A stretch of 64,000 bases of DNA, from positions 7,936,001 to 8,000,000 of the forward strand of contig NW_020825289.1 of NCBI RefSeq assembly GCF_003286085.1, read 5' to 3'. Numbering within the stretch: position 1 is the first letter of the stretch; every line of letters begins with the position of its first letter. The position numbers and the translations under genes were made by a program. This document shows positions 10,083-23,000 of the stretch, one piece after another. Source of the DNA: Drosophila persimilis. Taxonomy: Eukaryota; Arthropoda; Insecta; Diptera; Drosophilidae. The notes beneath the pieces were generated by a model. The model did no database searches. It was not told the DNA's origin and saw nothing but the letters and a program-made list of their open reading frames with translations.

Positions 10083-11757
10083 TTAATCTTCAATCATGGA
10101 CTTGCCCATAGTTTCTGGCAAGAAAAATAGTAGATAAATAAATGTGAACAAAGACCAGGCGCCGGAGAACCACATGGTGACCGATATGCCCCAGTGGAAC
10201 ATCATCAGAGGAAAGAGCTTCAAAGTGGCAAAGATCAAGATACTCATCCACACCACCGATATGGAGGTGGCCAGCGAGCGTATCTGAATAGGGACACAAA
10301 CTATATAAAAACCATAATCGAGTCGGATTGAAAGTATTACCTTGGCTGGAAACAGTTCCACCAGCTGGAGGAAGAAGAGGGCGATTAGGCCAATGTTTGC
10401 CAAATAAATGATGACGATCATCAGCACCAATGGCAGCCAATTGAAAGCCGTGAGATCGTACTGCTCCGCACAGTAGGTGAAGCAGCCGAAGGCAATGCAT
10501 CCCAGCCCCACGCCCAGATTTGAGATCAGCATGAGCAGTCGTCGTCCCACAATGTCCACGATCAGGGTCGATGTATAGACGCCGAATATTTGCACTATCC
10601 CAATGATGATCGTTGAAGTGTTGGCGTCCAGGGCCAGTCCGGACGAGGCAAAGGTATCGGACATGTAGTTGATGAAGCTGTACACGTTACAGCACTCGAG
10701 TCCCAGGCAGAGGACAGCAGCTGCCCCAAAGGCCTTCAGGGCGGGTCTGGTAACTGCAGGAAATCCAAGGGAGATTTAATATACGAAAGTGCCCCCCCCA
10801 CCAACTGTTTGCTTACTCAGGTCCTTGTAACTCAGAGGCTCCGAGTTCTGGCACTGCTGGGCCAGGACTGCTGTTCGAAGCTCGTCAAAATCGCACTTGG
10901 TTGTCTGTTTGGCTTTGCGGTCTGTTGGATTTTTGTAATAATCAAACGATATCTCGGCAGCACTCAGCTGGCCCTGCCTCAGGAGATATGGCGCCGTTTC
11001 GGGTAGCTTTAGATTGGCCAAAAAGTAAGCAATCGGCAGACAAATGCCCAGCATGGGTACCACATGATAAGGCAAATATGTGCTCAATACAAAGCCAGCC
11101 AGCACGCCAAAGTTGTAGGACAGCATCACCAAAGAACACAGAGCACCTCGAATGCTGTAGACGAAAGACAAAGAGAGAGTTATAGCTTCCGTAGTGGGGG
11201 GTATCTGAAATACCTGGTATCCGCCAGTTCGCTGATGTAAATGGGAAACACCACAAATGCCGCGCCTCCAGTGAATCCGCACAGGAATCGCGCGGCATAC
11301 AGAAAGCCAACATTCGAGGCAAAGTAAACGAGTATCCAGAGGCACTGCAAAGAGGGACCGAATCTCTGTTAGGGGAACCCCACAATCGAGAGGACTACGA
11401 ACCGCATAGGGCACGGCCAGAAGGTAAATGCAGAACTTTCTGCCCGCTCGTTCCAGGAGCAGGGCTATGGTCAGATTGGCGCACAAGCTGCCCAGACCGA
11501 TCATGGAGCCCAGCCAGGATACCTCGTCGATGTTCACCTCAAAGTCCAGCGGGGAGCTCGGCGATTGGATTTTCGACAGGGTCGGCGAGAGCCAGCCCAC
11601 GCCCAGGCCATGGCCGAATGTTATGATGTTCACTGTACACAGTAGACATTAGACATTGGGGACAATCGATGCGATTCCTCCACTCACCGATCATCGTGGC
11701 CAACACCTGGTAGCGCGTCCTTGGCTGCAGCAGGGAATTCTGCAGGATCTTTGTCAT
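10083..11757 (-). CDS. sugar-transporter-like MFS protein, six exons
   Basis: Membrane transporter of the major facilitator sugar-porter family, expected in the plasma membrane. The exons on the minus strand are 11688-11757, 11403-11632, 11214-11344, 10817-11154, 10341-10753 and 10083-10283. Phases agree at every junction, giving 460 residues and TAA at 10083-10085. The exon 2 donor is a weak GTTCGT, but it alone keeps the frame into CLWILVYFASNVGFLYAARF. Family marks are GLGVGWLSPTL (about 32-42), ERAGRK (84-89), the YAARFLCGFTGG helix (116-127), SELADTSIRG (138-147), LPETAPYLL in exon 4, VGRR (325-328) and PETMGK near the C-terminus (450-455). At the position where sugar porters usually carry QQLSGIN in helix 7, this protein has LECCNVY (about 275-281), so its substrate may not be a hexose. 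Length is typical for the compact fly members. No specific orthologue is claimed. Confidence 0.9.
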
Positions 11758-11963
11758 TTTTGTGTGTCTTTCGCGTGACAGCAACTCAAACCGAATGCCA
11801 GGCCATGTCTTTATGCAATTCAGCAAAAGGCAACAGACCAGCCCCAAAGTTACAAATTACACCCTAAAGATAAATCGGGGGGCTCTCCAACACTTAGATA
11901 AGGCTCATCCCGAGGGGCAGACATTTCACAAGATAAACAGAGAATTGCGCAATTCAGTAGGGG

Positions 11964-11992
11964 GGCCTGGCCTGGCCTGGCCTGGCCTGGCC
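11964..11992. repeat. GGCCT pentamer array
   Basis: Five tandem GGCCT units about 210 bases upstream of the transporter start codon. Confidence 0.85.
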
Positions 11993-13739
11993 ATCTTTAT
12001 GATGCTGGTTTAAAGAGATCTTATTCGTTACTAGGGGAAAAGCGGATTATTCTTGAACATCTGTGCTGCTGGAGGAGAATCATTTTCACTATAATTTCAC
12101 GTTAATTAATGAAATACTGATGAACATTAATATGCCAATAGATTACTCAGACACGTTTCTGTCGCACCCAAGTCCTGCCATCAATTCAATTAAAACATCA
12201 AAATGTAATTATTTCCCATTAAGTCGATTTAATGCCAGACAGACATGGTATTATTGTATCTTTAACCTACAGCTGAGAGGCCTGCAGGCCCGGAGGCTTT
12301 CTGTGTGCAAACGGGAGTCTGAGTCTAATCTGGTTAAAGGACACTCTCGGTTCCTTTGATCATTTTGTGTGTTTAAGGTTGCTCAGATTATGGGGAATAT
12401 TTTAAATTTCCTTCCTGCCAGTGCAGTAAAAGTTTGTGTGAAATTGCCTAACGAAATTGCCTTTTGGCATAAAATAACACATTTTCCAGCTGGTTGGGCC
12501 TCAAGGATTATGCCGAAAATCTTTGCTCACTGAAACTCAAATTGTATGTTTTTTTTTTAGTGGTTCTTTAGAAGTGTACACACAATACATACGACTACAT
12601 ACAATATTTATGTCTCGAAATCAATGACAAAAACACACGAGTATTTGATGGTTCAATCAATGATTTGTACGGCCAGAATAGGGAAAGAAAATGCCACAGT
12701 TTTTGGAAACTTTTTACCAGAAGAGGTTTCAGAATTGCAGCTTCTGCTTGAATTGAATTATTCCCCCTCACATCCCTCTCCCTCATATGTGGAGTATATA
12801 AATATTTCCTTTTTTGTTAGTTGGTTCGCTGGCGCTTGTTGCTTTTATTGGGCGTCTGCTTCTGCTTCTGTTTGATGTTTGCCAAACTAATTTGGCGGAA
12901 GCAACACAGCAGAGAGAGGGGGAGAAAGCAATGGCGTAACGGCGAAAGTTTTCCTTCGTGTGGGGTTGGTTCGGGGGGCGGGGGATGAAGTGTTTGCATA
13001 TCAAGTATACGCAGCGTTGATTGGATTTGTTAACTGACCAACAACTCCTCCTATTACTCCTCCCATCAGTCCGCCTTCCCCTGAATATTCCTCCCCCCTC
13101 TATTTAAAGTGCATCCCCCCTGGAACAGCCACTGTGGTAATGTCGGATAGGGTTTTCGGTTGGCGTTATCCTTGGCACGTCCTGCAGGCATCGACGACGA
13201 CGACGACGACGTCGTCATGGCTGGGCCTGTCATGTTCACCTCAGACAGGGAAATCTGACAAGATATGGCAGCTGTTCTGCGTGCAAGTTTCTCTGGCTCT
13301 GGCACATATAGATATTGCATTTTTCTGGCTCTGACGCCAGATGGCCGATGGGTGGGGAGAGCACAGAGAGGATGCGTTAACACACCTCCACACACCGCCA
13401 TAATCGTTCACATTCGAGTCGTAAAAAGACACGAGCTCAACCATATTATGGCCACTTTATATTGCCAAAGGCGATGCCAAGGACACCCTCGGGGATGGAC
13501 AGCATTAGCTACACACGAGTATCTATCCCTTCTGTTTCGATTTCTGTGTTTCTGTGTGCATGATTTGACAATCGGGACAGGGAGCATTTATTGTCACACA
13601 ATATGTGGCAATAGGTTTCACCCTGTCATCCGTTTACTTCGTGGCACGAGTGTTGTGTGGCAATGGTCCACAGCAGTCCAGGGCTCCTCTTTGCCAACCA
13701 AAAGGTTTTGTTTACCTTAAACTGTGTGTTAAATCAACA

Positions 13740-14580
13740 TTTGTTGAGTGGAAAATTGATCAGTGAACAAAATATTATTTATGTGTTTTTTGCTAATTTA
13801 TTCTCAGTATTTTCTATATATATATTTTTATATTCTTTTTTTTTGAATATATTTATTTTGATTCTATAAAAATAATATAAATATATTTTTATATTCTACT
13901 CCACATTTTATACATTATTTTTTCTGTTTTTTTTTTATATTCTGCTTTTATTTTCATTTTAGTTATTCTTCTGTAATTTATTTATATTTATTTTATATTC
14001 TACTTTCTCGTAATTTTCCCTTCTTTTCACTAATTCTCCTAATTTAAGTTCGTTAATTTAATTTGTCATCTGGTGAATTTTTGCTGTTCCATCTTTCTCC
14101 GAAGGTTCAAAATTATTTAGTTGATGTTTTTATCACTGGCATTTAGGTATCCATTTTTCTATTAAATAAGTGATGGAGTTTTTTGGATAGAATTTTTTCT
14201 TTAACTAAAATTAAATCAATAAAATATTTGTAAATGTATAGAATTGAGCTAAAAAAAATATTATACCAATAATATATTATTTAAAAAAAACCAATAATAG
14301 CTTAATAAAATATTTAATTTATTTAAATACCGTATTAAAATCTTTTATTGACTTGTGCATTAGTTATGGCGTACAAGTTTGTAGCACTAGGAATATTCAA
14401 AATAAACAATGAAGCAATTTAAATATCTCCTTATTCAAAGCGGATTCTATTCTTGGAGCATCGTATTTTAGATCCTATTAGTATTTATTTTTTCTAAAAT
14501 ACCTAGTAAAATGCATAATAAATGTCTTGGAGGAATACCTACCGTAATATAATATAATTCCCCTTGACAAAGGGCCCCCA
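13740..14580. other. AT-rich block
   Basis: More than 800 bases dominated by T and A runs, with many TATATTTTTATATTC words. No gene; possibly a scaffold-attachment type segment or old repeat debris. Confidence 0.5.
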
Positions 14581-17500
14581 GCTTCGTCTGTCTTCTTGCA
14601 ACAACATAATAATATGTAATAAAGTCCCACCCTTCATCCTTTACCCGCTGAGACTGACGTCATAAATTTAGCAAGCACTTCAAATGAGGGGTGGAGTGGA
14701 GGGGGGAAGATAGTCGAGTGGGTGAATGGGTGTACGAAAAGTATATCAAATGGCAGGTAAGGTAGTCTGGAATCATAGCGAGAAACAGTTCGAAAGATAC
14801 CTATAGCCGGCGGATATCCTACCCCGAAGAGTGCGAGTGCCTTACCTTTTCTGGAATATACTCGTATGTTGGGTGGGCATTCGATTTGAGGCGAAAAAGA
14901 GCTTTGACGAAATGATGATGCTAGGTGGAAGAGAGAGGCAATGGCAAACAGGAATTCCGTAAGCTTCCACTACACCACTCCCTACACCCTACCCCCTCTC
15001 CTACATTGTCTCCGAGCTAATGAATTTATTGTTGCTGTTGTTGGTGTTGGTGTTGGTGAACCACTAGAAGCCAAGGAGCTGCACTGCCAGAGAAGCAAGA
15101 CCAGGAGCAAGTAGGAGAACTTAAACAGAGAGAGGGAGAGAGAGAGTTAGAGAGAGGGAGAGGGAGTGTGTGTGTAGATTGTACGAGCAGTTTTTTATAA
15201 ACTTCCTAAACAAAGTTCATATATTCGAGATTCGAGTAAGTAATAAAGCCTGTGGCATCGGAAAGTGTGGACATGGGGCCACGGCACCTTTGGTCAAAGT
15301 GAATCGAAAATTGGTTTATTAGCAGCCAACAAACAACAAATCATCAAAGTTTTCATCGCATCAGAAAGAGACAGGCAAGACAGATATAGAGCTAGAGAGA
15401 GAGAGAGAGGGGGATTTGTTGGGGAGGCACCCAAAGAAGTGAAAGTCCCAGCTGCCTGAAAGCCTTAAAAGTCGGAAACAGGGCCAAAATTATGGATGAG
15501 GCGTGTGCATGATTGATTAACATTGAATGAGTGGGTGGGGCGGGCCGTAATCCGTGATTTACCAGAAAAAAAAAATTATGTATAAAAAAATAGGGAAAGA
15601 AATCCCAAGAGCTGCAGGGTAGTAGCAGGGCGGAGATGGCCTTTAGCCAGGGGCCATGAGGCGTGGCTGGACTGACGCCCCAATTAATTAGAGGCGCACC
15701 GGAAACGGAAACGAACTGCATGACCATCAAGCGGTGGCGCCAGAGCGCCAGGACCACAGCCAGAGCTGCATTTGGCATGTTTTAGCCTGGAAAGGACCAG
15801 AGGATATGGTATTTGTGTGGACGAATTAAATGGGTGGAGGTCTTTAATCAAATGAAGTAAAAGCGTACAAATATTTGCACTATTAATTAAATTACTGAAA
15901 CTTTATAAATACCTAAAGACCCTCCTCCTTTCCATCCCGTTTGTACATTTTATCTTTCAAAATTAAATTCTACGCCGACGAGAAAGGAAGGCCTGTGCCT
16001 CCCTGTGCCTCCAGTTAAAGTCCTTTATCCTGTGACATACTCCTTCGTGTTCCCTCACTTCTCTGCACTGCACAAACAAGTTGCTCTGAATCTAATAAAT
16101 TTCATGAATTTCATTGGGAGTTTTATTATATTTCAGATTTCTAGCATCCTTTTCCTCCGTGTAGAGCTCTTTTATTGGCTTTTCGCTGATTTGATTTGCA
16201 TGTGAGGCGCCTTGGGAGCTCCTTATAAAGCCATGAAAGGCGGCTGGGAATGCCAGGGGGTACGTGGAACTCCCCTTTTTTTGGTCACAGCTGCCGCCTG
16301 ACATATTTCACTTTTTTGTGAGGGTGGTTGGGGCGGATGTTTTATCTGCGAAGGGGCATCATAATTGCGGCCATGCCGCAGGAAGCACACCGGAAGTAAA
16401 AAGAAGGAGGCCAACAGAGGGGCAGGCAGCAGGGCATTCCTGTGCATAATTGAAATTCCAGCCTAAACGCGTTTGTGGCTCGGAAATTGCGCGCAGAGAG
16501 CGCAACCAATGGCCGGGCGACGGACACACAAGGATGCGGATGCGACAGTTTCCACAACGAACCAACAACAACAACAACAACAATATAGAGAAGACACAAA
16601 ACAAATAACAGTTTATTTGCATTTATTTTAATAAATATTATTTCATAACGCGCCTGCTTCAAATGGCATGTTGCATGCCACCTTCAGGCCTGCCCGTTGC
16701 ATTCAAATGAGTTTTTGGCCAATAATTAATAACCGAATAAGCACAATTCCCAGCGGCAGCATTCGCCAATGTAATTAATTTCAAAGCAAATAACAATTAT
16801 TTTTACGAAGCTGCAACAGCAGGTTGAATGCCACAATTATTATATTGGTAATTACGTCTCGTGAACATATTATGCTATTATACGCTTGGGGATGGAATAT
16901 GGCCCTTTTTTGCTCTCCCACCAGACAAACAGAAATGATAAATGCATTTGAAAATTCAAATTTGAATTGCGCGCGCACATCTGCGAGCGATCAGCTGTCG
17001 CGATTTATCGAAACACTGCCATCTCAATTGGATTTGTGGGGCAGATTTTCCCGCGGACGGCCGTCCGCGCATTTAATGCGCATGCGAAGGCTTTCCACAA
17101 AAGAGTCCAAGCGTTGTTTTTGGACATTTCCAATGAAGTTGGCTGGCCAAGTTGGCCAAAGGAAGTCCGTCAGTACCAGCCGAGCTATCAAAACGCATTC
17201 ACATTCGCGCGGCCATTGCATCACCTGCATTTATTGTGCATTGTTATCAGTGCAGCGCGCACGAAACGCGATCAAACAGCTGCAGCTGCTTAGAACTAGT
17301 GGAAACACGCAGATAATCACTTTTGTCGCTTGATAATCGAAAGGAAGTTTATGGCACTCTTTTGTTGTGTTTGCGCCAAAAATGTGTTGAATTTCAAAAA
17401 TTAACGCGCGTTCATTTCACAACATAATGTTAAATGTTAACATAACATTCACATAAAATGCCCTAAATTGTACCAAGCGCGTGCGAAGGCTTGATCGAGC

Positions 17501-18369
17501 ATAAAAATGTATGGTGTGTGTTAATTTATATACTTTACGGCATATTTTGACGTCAAAATTGAGCTGACGGTATATTTACTGTATATCGGTATATTTCGAC
17601 AATGTGATCAATCTATAAAGTTTCATTTTTAAAGATATATTAGAGAACATAGGGTATGCAGGTTTTTTGAATTTTAACTCCCTCAAATCGAACTTCCGTG
17701 CATCTATTATTCCAGTGGATTGCATTTTTTTTATTCACTTTCAAACTATTTCTATTTGGCGCTCAAACTCTAGCGAAATTTGTTAAGACTCTCTTTGTCG
17801 AGGATCTTTATTCACAGCACAGCCGCTGGAAAATTCAATTTGTATGGGCCAGACTCATGTGCCCCAGAGCAGCATGTCCCGAAACATGGGCAACATTCTG
17901 CATACCCTGGGGGAAAAGGATATTATAGAGTTCTGAAAAGCAAAAATAATTGCAGAAACTATTCAGTCTCTTTTTGAAAGCTACTTTCACCAAATTTTGC
18001 AGTTTATGGCTTTCTTACAGAGACCAAGTAGAGATATCGGGATCGAGATATATACAGAAAACAGATCAAATGCAATAATATGTCCAAAGAATGAGAATCT
18101 GGGTAAAAGACATTATTAATTACGATTAAAAGCTGGCTGAAGAACAATATTTTAATTAAAAATGTACGAAAAGGGTATATAAATGCCCATACTCCATTTG
18201 GCAAGCAACAAGTCTTCAAATACCAGCAACATGTAAGCAGCATTCCATACTCAAAACCTTGTTTTGCACACAAGGGAGTATTTAAAATAGAGAATTGATT
18301 CATTAACCGGACCAAATTATGTGGTCAGAGCTGAGGGTTCTATCTAGCTAGTAATATTCGACAGAATTT

Positions 18370-18520
18370 CCAAAACGAGGAATATGATAAAACTCGAATA
18401 ATTCGTCAGTATATTTACGGTATATTTTGAAAATGAGACGCTATTTTGGTATTTTTCAGACGGTATATTTCATCGGAACATCCGTGGGCACACTGGTCAC
18501 GATAACAAGACGAGCATAAA
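18370..18520 (+). promoter_or_regulatory. probable ttv core promoter region
   Basis: A cluster of GTATATTT words (GTCAGTATATTT, ACGGTATATTTT, ACGGTATATTTC, with GGTATTTTTC between) is followed by CACACTGGTCAC near 18490-18500. The last motif resembles the GGTCACACT Motif-1 element of TATA-less fly promoters. A related GGTATATTT cluster lies at 17560-17600. It is about 0.75 kb upstream of the ttv ATG and on the same strand. The assignment as the ttv promoter is inference. Confidence 0.4.
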
Positions 18521-19254
18521 AAATGTTTTGTGTGTGTGTGTGTTATAAACATTAAGTTTATAAAACAAAAAATATAAATACCCGGCAATAATGCAAAAAA
18601 ATGCAATAGAAATGTCCGCGTGTGTTAATGTGTGTGTGTAAATGTCGCGGATATGTTGTCGCTGGGAGACCGCGAGAAGTGCCGTCGCCGTCGTCGCGCC
18701 CCCGTTCCCCCGTCGTCGTCCCATGCTCCAGTCACAGTCACAGTCCCAGCCCCTGCCCACTGCTGCTGCCCGCCGGCGTCTACACCCCACCGCTGCCCTG
18801 CTGCTGCCCCACGCCGTGGCTTCTGGTCCGCGCCAGGAAATGAATAATCATATAAAGATTATAATAATATAACCTTTGCATTGGAAACAACAACAAACAT
18901 ACACACGCATGTAGTTCGGGGAGATGATCAAGATCTGTTTGTAGGCAAAAGTGTTATCAGCAGGGGGCGGCAGGCAGCCAGCCAGGCAACAAAAAACACT
19001 AAGCAAAAGAGCAGCAAAAAAGAGAAATAGTAGTAGAAACGGTAAAAATGCGTGTGGCCTAAGAGAGACTTGTTATTGTTGTTGTTGCCGCACTTGAACC
19101 GTAAGACACCTCCACACGCTCTCTCTGTCACTCTCTCTCTCCCACTCACTGGTGCACACGAGAAACAACGGTAGACCATTCCCCTTCACAAAAAAATAAT
19201 CAAATCTAAAGCAAAAACGTGACTAGCGGTTAACCAAATATAAAAAGGGGGAGA
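18520..19254 (+). other. ttv: likely ttv 5' leader with upstream ORFs
   Basis: Between the promoter-like motifs and the ttv ATG lies a leader with a GC-rich core at 18640-18840 and several upstream ATGs. ATG at 18642 opens 76 codons to 18872, and ATG at 18653 opens a second overlapping frame to 18847. Both end before the ttv start. The leader also carries CT and GTT microsatellites. The exact transcription start and any leader intron are not visible. Confidence 0.45.
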
Positions 19255-20066
19255 ATGCAGGCCAAAAAGCGTTATATTCTCGTGTTCGTCAGCTGCGCCT
19301 TCCTGGCCTACGCCTACTTCGGTGGCTATCGGCTGAAAGTGTCGCCGCTGCGGCCACGTCGCGCCCAGCACGAATCGGCCAAGGATGGGGGCGTGCAACC
19401 GCCCTACGAGCAGCTGCCCAGCTTCCTGGACCAGGCGGATCCTCTGGGGCCACTGGGCCATCTCAACGGATCTGCTGGGGCACTGGGCGCCCTGGGACAC
19501 AACGACTCGCGGCGCAGTCGAGGATCGGAGTGCCGGATGGAGACCTGCTTCGACTTTACCCGCTGCTACGAACAGTTCCTGGTGTACGTCTACCCGCCGG
19601 AGCCGTTGAATTCGCTGGGCGCTGCCCCGCCCACGTCGGCCAACTACCAGAAGATACTCACTGCCATACAGGAGTCGCGCTACCACACCAGCGATCCCTC
19701 GGCCGCCTGCCTCTTTGTGCTCGGCATGGACACCCTGGACAGGGACTCCCTCTCCGAGGACTATGTGCGCAATGTCCCGTCCCGGTTGGCCCGCCTGCCG
19801 CACTGGAACAACGGCCGGAATCACATCATCTTCAATCTGTATTCGGGCACCTGGCCGGACTATGCGGAAAATTCGCTCGGCTTCGATGCGGGCCACGCCA
19901 TTCTGGCCAAGGCCAGCATGAGCGTCCTCCAGGTGCGACACGGCTTCGATGTCAGCATTCCGCTCTTCCACAAGCAGTTCCCCCTGAGGGCCGGCGCCAC
20001 CGGCTCAGTGCAGTCCAACAATTTTCCGGCCAACAAGAAGTACCTGTTGGCCTTCAAGGGCAAGCG
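19255..20066 (+). CDS. ttv: ttv coding exon 1
   Basis: Encodes residues 1-270 and two bases of Arg271, ending before a GTAAGTG donor at 20067. It carries the anchor, stem and first half of the GT47 domain. Compared with my memory of the D. melanogaster protein, the stem segment of about residues 57-92 (Leu/Gly-rich, [18 protein letters not shown]) is the least conserved part. Confidence 0.97.
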
Positions 20067-23000
20067 GTAAGTGAATTTCTCTTCAACAATTTTACCTCCC
20101 CCCCATCGATCTGGACATTGAGGGGCATCCCAGGCTCCAGGCTGCCTGCTGTCAAACTGTTTTCGATTTCTCTGCAATTAAAAATCGCACCCCAAGGGGT
20201 AGGCTTGGTCTTTAATCTCTCTGTATCTCCACCGAGGGGGGTGTGGGGATGGGGGGGAGTACGTCTGGTGTAGTCAGGCGGCAAATTGCAGGTTGCATCT
20301 ATCGATGCCAATTCCTCTACAGGAAAATGGAATACTGAAAAACTGCACACAGAAAATGCGAAAAACTCAATTCGCAATCCGAAAAGGATGACTATTTTTG
20401 TTCGTTTTTGGGCCCATGACTTTGGGCCCTATCCATTGGGGACCGATGGGGGGGCGACTGTGGGGGGGTGGGGGCGAGGGGAGTTGCCATTCAAATTGAA
20501 AAATTGTCTAGCAACGCGTCGTTCATCATCATGTCCTTCCATATTTCTGTGCCACTGTGCGACGGGGAGGGGCGAGGGGCCTCGACGTGGTCCTGGCCTT
20601 TTGTTACTCTTTTGTTTGTCTTCGCTTTATTGTTGTTTACTCGATTGTGCCACACCGCACCGCACAGCACTACAATATCAGCGCAGGCAAGGACTACCAT
20701 GTCCTCCCCCCCCCCCCCCCCCCCCCTCTCCTCACTCAACGAAGGGGACAGGTGGGAGGCGTGTGCTGTGCTTTGTTGAGGCTTCTTTTGGCAGGTAACT
20801 CGATTCCATAACACACTCTCCTCTCTCTCCCTCGCCCCCCACAGGCACCGCTCGAAAGGTGGAGGAGGAGCCACTGTCTGGAATGACCTTTTTGTGTCGT
20901 GCGGGAATCACCCGATGGCCACGTGTTTATGGGTGACATGAGCTCATTTTGCTCTAATTTAAAATTGATTTTTGCCCGCCCGCTTCGACAGCAGCACTTC
21001 ATAGATACTCCCTTCGTTCATTACGCTGAGTGCTGTGGCATTTAACACTCAAGCAATTAATATTTTATGGAAAAAGCACTTGAAAAGTGAAGACATTCGC
21101 CGGGGAAATGAGTGTCCTGCTCCTGCAGTTGACTGCCTCGGAATGCAGCGACATTTGAAGATATTTCTATATACATTAGCGACTAAGATATGCTCGGGTT
21201 CTGTACTCCAAAGCGTCGCAGAGCCACAGGCGGAGGACTACATTCGGGGGTACGTCAAAGTGTTGTTCAGATTGTTAATGCCACACGCAGGGGACGGCTT
21301 GCCACTACACCTTCTACTCGTACACGCACTCGATTGAAAGCGAGAGGAGCCCACATGTGCAGGAAGCCAAGTGCCCCACTCCCCCACAGAAAGGACATCC
21401 TTTGTGGAATGGAAAAGTTGTTGTTTTTCCCAATTAACCAGCCAGGCACGGCTTCTGTGTGTTTTTTGGGGTCAGAGTTAATCTGTGACTGGACGTCGGC
21501 TCTCAACCATCTTTTGTCGGCTTTCAGCGTTCAGCCTTCGGCTTATTCGCACTTCTGTGCAGCAGTTGGGCACTCAAAGGCTCAAAAGGACTTCCTGTGT
21601 TAAAAGTTCCCATAGACGAGCGGATGCATGCGTTACGAGAAGCTTACGAGCAGCCTTAAATAGCCTCGTTTCTGAGGCCAATAGCATATGGAGAGAGCTA
21701 AGGGAATTTTTAGCGGCAATTCCTGTGTGTGCAGGCAGCCAGGACTCGCCTGCCACCCCCAACAAAGGTGGCAATGTCTTGATTTTCTCACGTTTCTCTC
21801 TGGCTTTTATTAACTTTACATATCCCCCTCCTCCACCCAGACGTAGAGGGGGTTCTATAACTAAAAGAAGTGGCATTATTTTAAGAGTTTTTCCCCCAGT
21901 TTATGCCTGACTGCATCCTGCCACAGATACTCACTTGCTTCTTGCAATTTGTGCAATTTATGTGCAATTTTTTATTGACTTTGCTACTTGGAGACTTTTG
22001 CTTTTTGCTGAGTTGATTCCTTTAATTAAGGCAATTTTTCCCCTGCCTGGAGAGGACTGTTCTGTTCATATTTTTGGTTCCAATTACCAGAAGGAAGAAG
22101 AACCAAAAAAGTGTACCTGCTGGAAAATGGGAGAAACTCAATCAACATTCATTTTGTTGTCCATCAAGGACTAAGGACGTATATCTATATCTGCACTCCC
22201 CCAAAGCCCTAAGGGATTCCACACTATCCAGGTTCTTTTTTTTTTGGTTTTTTTTGGTTTATTTTTCGTTTGCTTTGAGTTTCATTTGGATTTTCGAGTG
22301 TGGCATCGTATGCGTTTTCAGTGCAAATGCGAAATTGCAATTGCATTTTAGACCAAAACTCACACCAAACAACTTGCCCCCCCCCCCCCCCCCCCCCCCA
22401 CTCTCTCCCCTCTCGCCATTTTGGCTCCAAAAACAGTTTGTTGCGGTTCGCTTTTCATTGCGTTTCGTTTCGTTTCGATTCCCACTGCTTTGCGGGAGGG
22501 AGGGGGGGGGGTCTGGGAAATTGGGAAAAGAATTAGCTTTCAGTGCTGTGTGCGTTTCAGCATTGGTTCATTGGTTTTTCCCAGCTTTTCACTTAATTAT
22601 TTTCTGTACAAATCAGAATCGGAGTTTCCGTGTGAACCCCCCCCCCTGCTCTTGGGGGAATTTCATTGTTTCTATTGCAAAATCCAATCAAATGCTAAAA
22701 TAAATTTAAGAAAATGTTGAATTCTCGTTGATTTATGGTTGCCACAAGTAGCACTCACATTCGTTTCAATAAGTATCTTACTTTCGTTTAAAGTGCACTT
22801 TCCAAGGGCTTAAATTGTATTGTTTTACACTGTTAAATTTGTATTGTTATTCAACGAAAATAGACAAGAGTCTTAGGTGCGTAGTGGCTGCCCTGCCCCC
22901 AAAATGTTTTCCCTGAATTGATTATGGAGCAACAATTTCAGTGCCTAAAGATGCCAATAACCAGACAAGCAGCAGTAAATATATACAGACGAGTGCCAGA

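Larger units (their letters stand above)
11758..18360. other. intergenic between the transporter gene and ttv
   Basis: About 6.6 kb without a supported gene. It holds a GGCCT array (11964-11992), a GAC run (13193-13210), an AT-rich block (about 13740-14580), GA/GT runs (about 15125-15180 and 15390-15412) and a patch of GGTATATTT-like words near 17560-17600. Regulatory sequence for ttv is likely here but cannot be delimited by eye. Confidence 0.5.
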
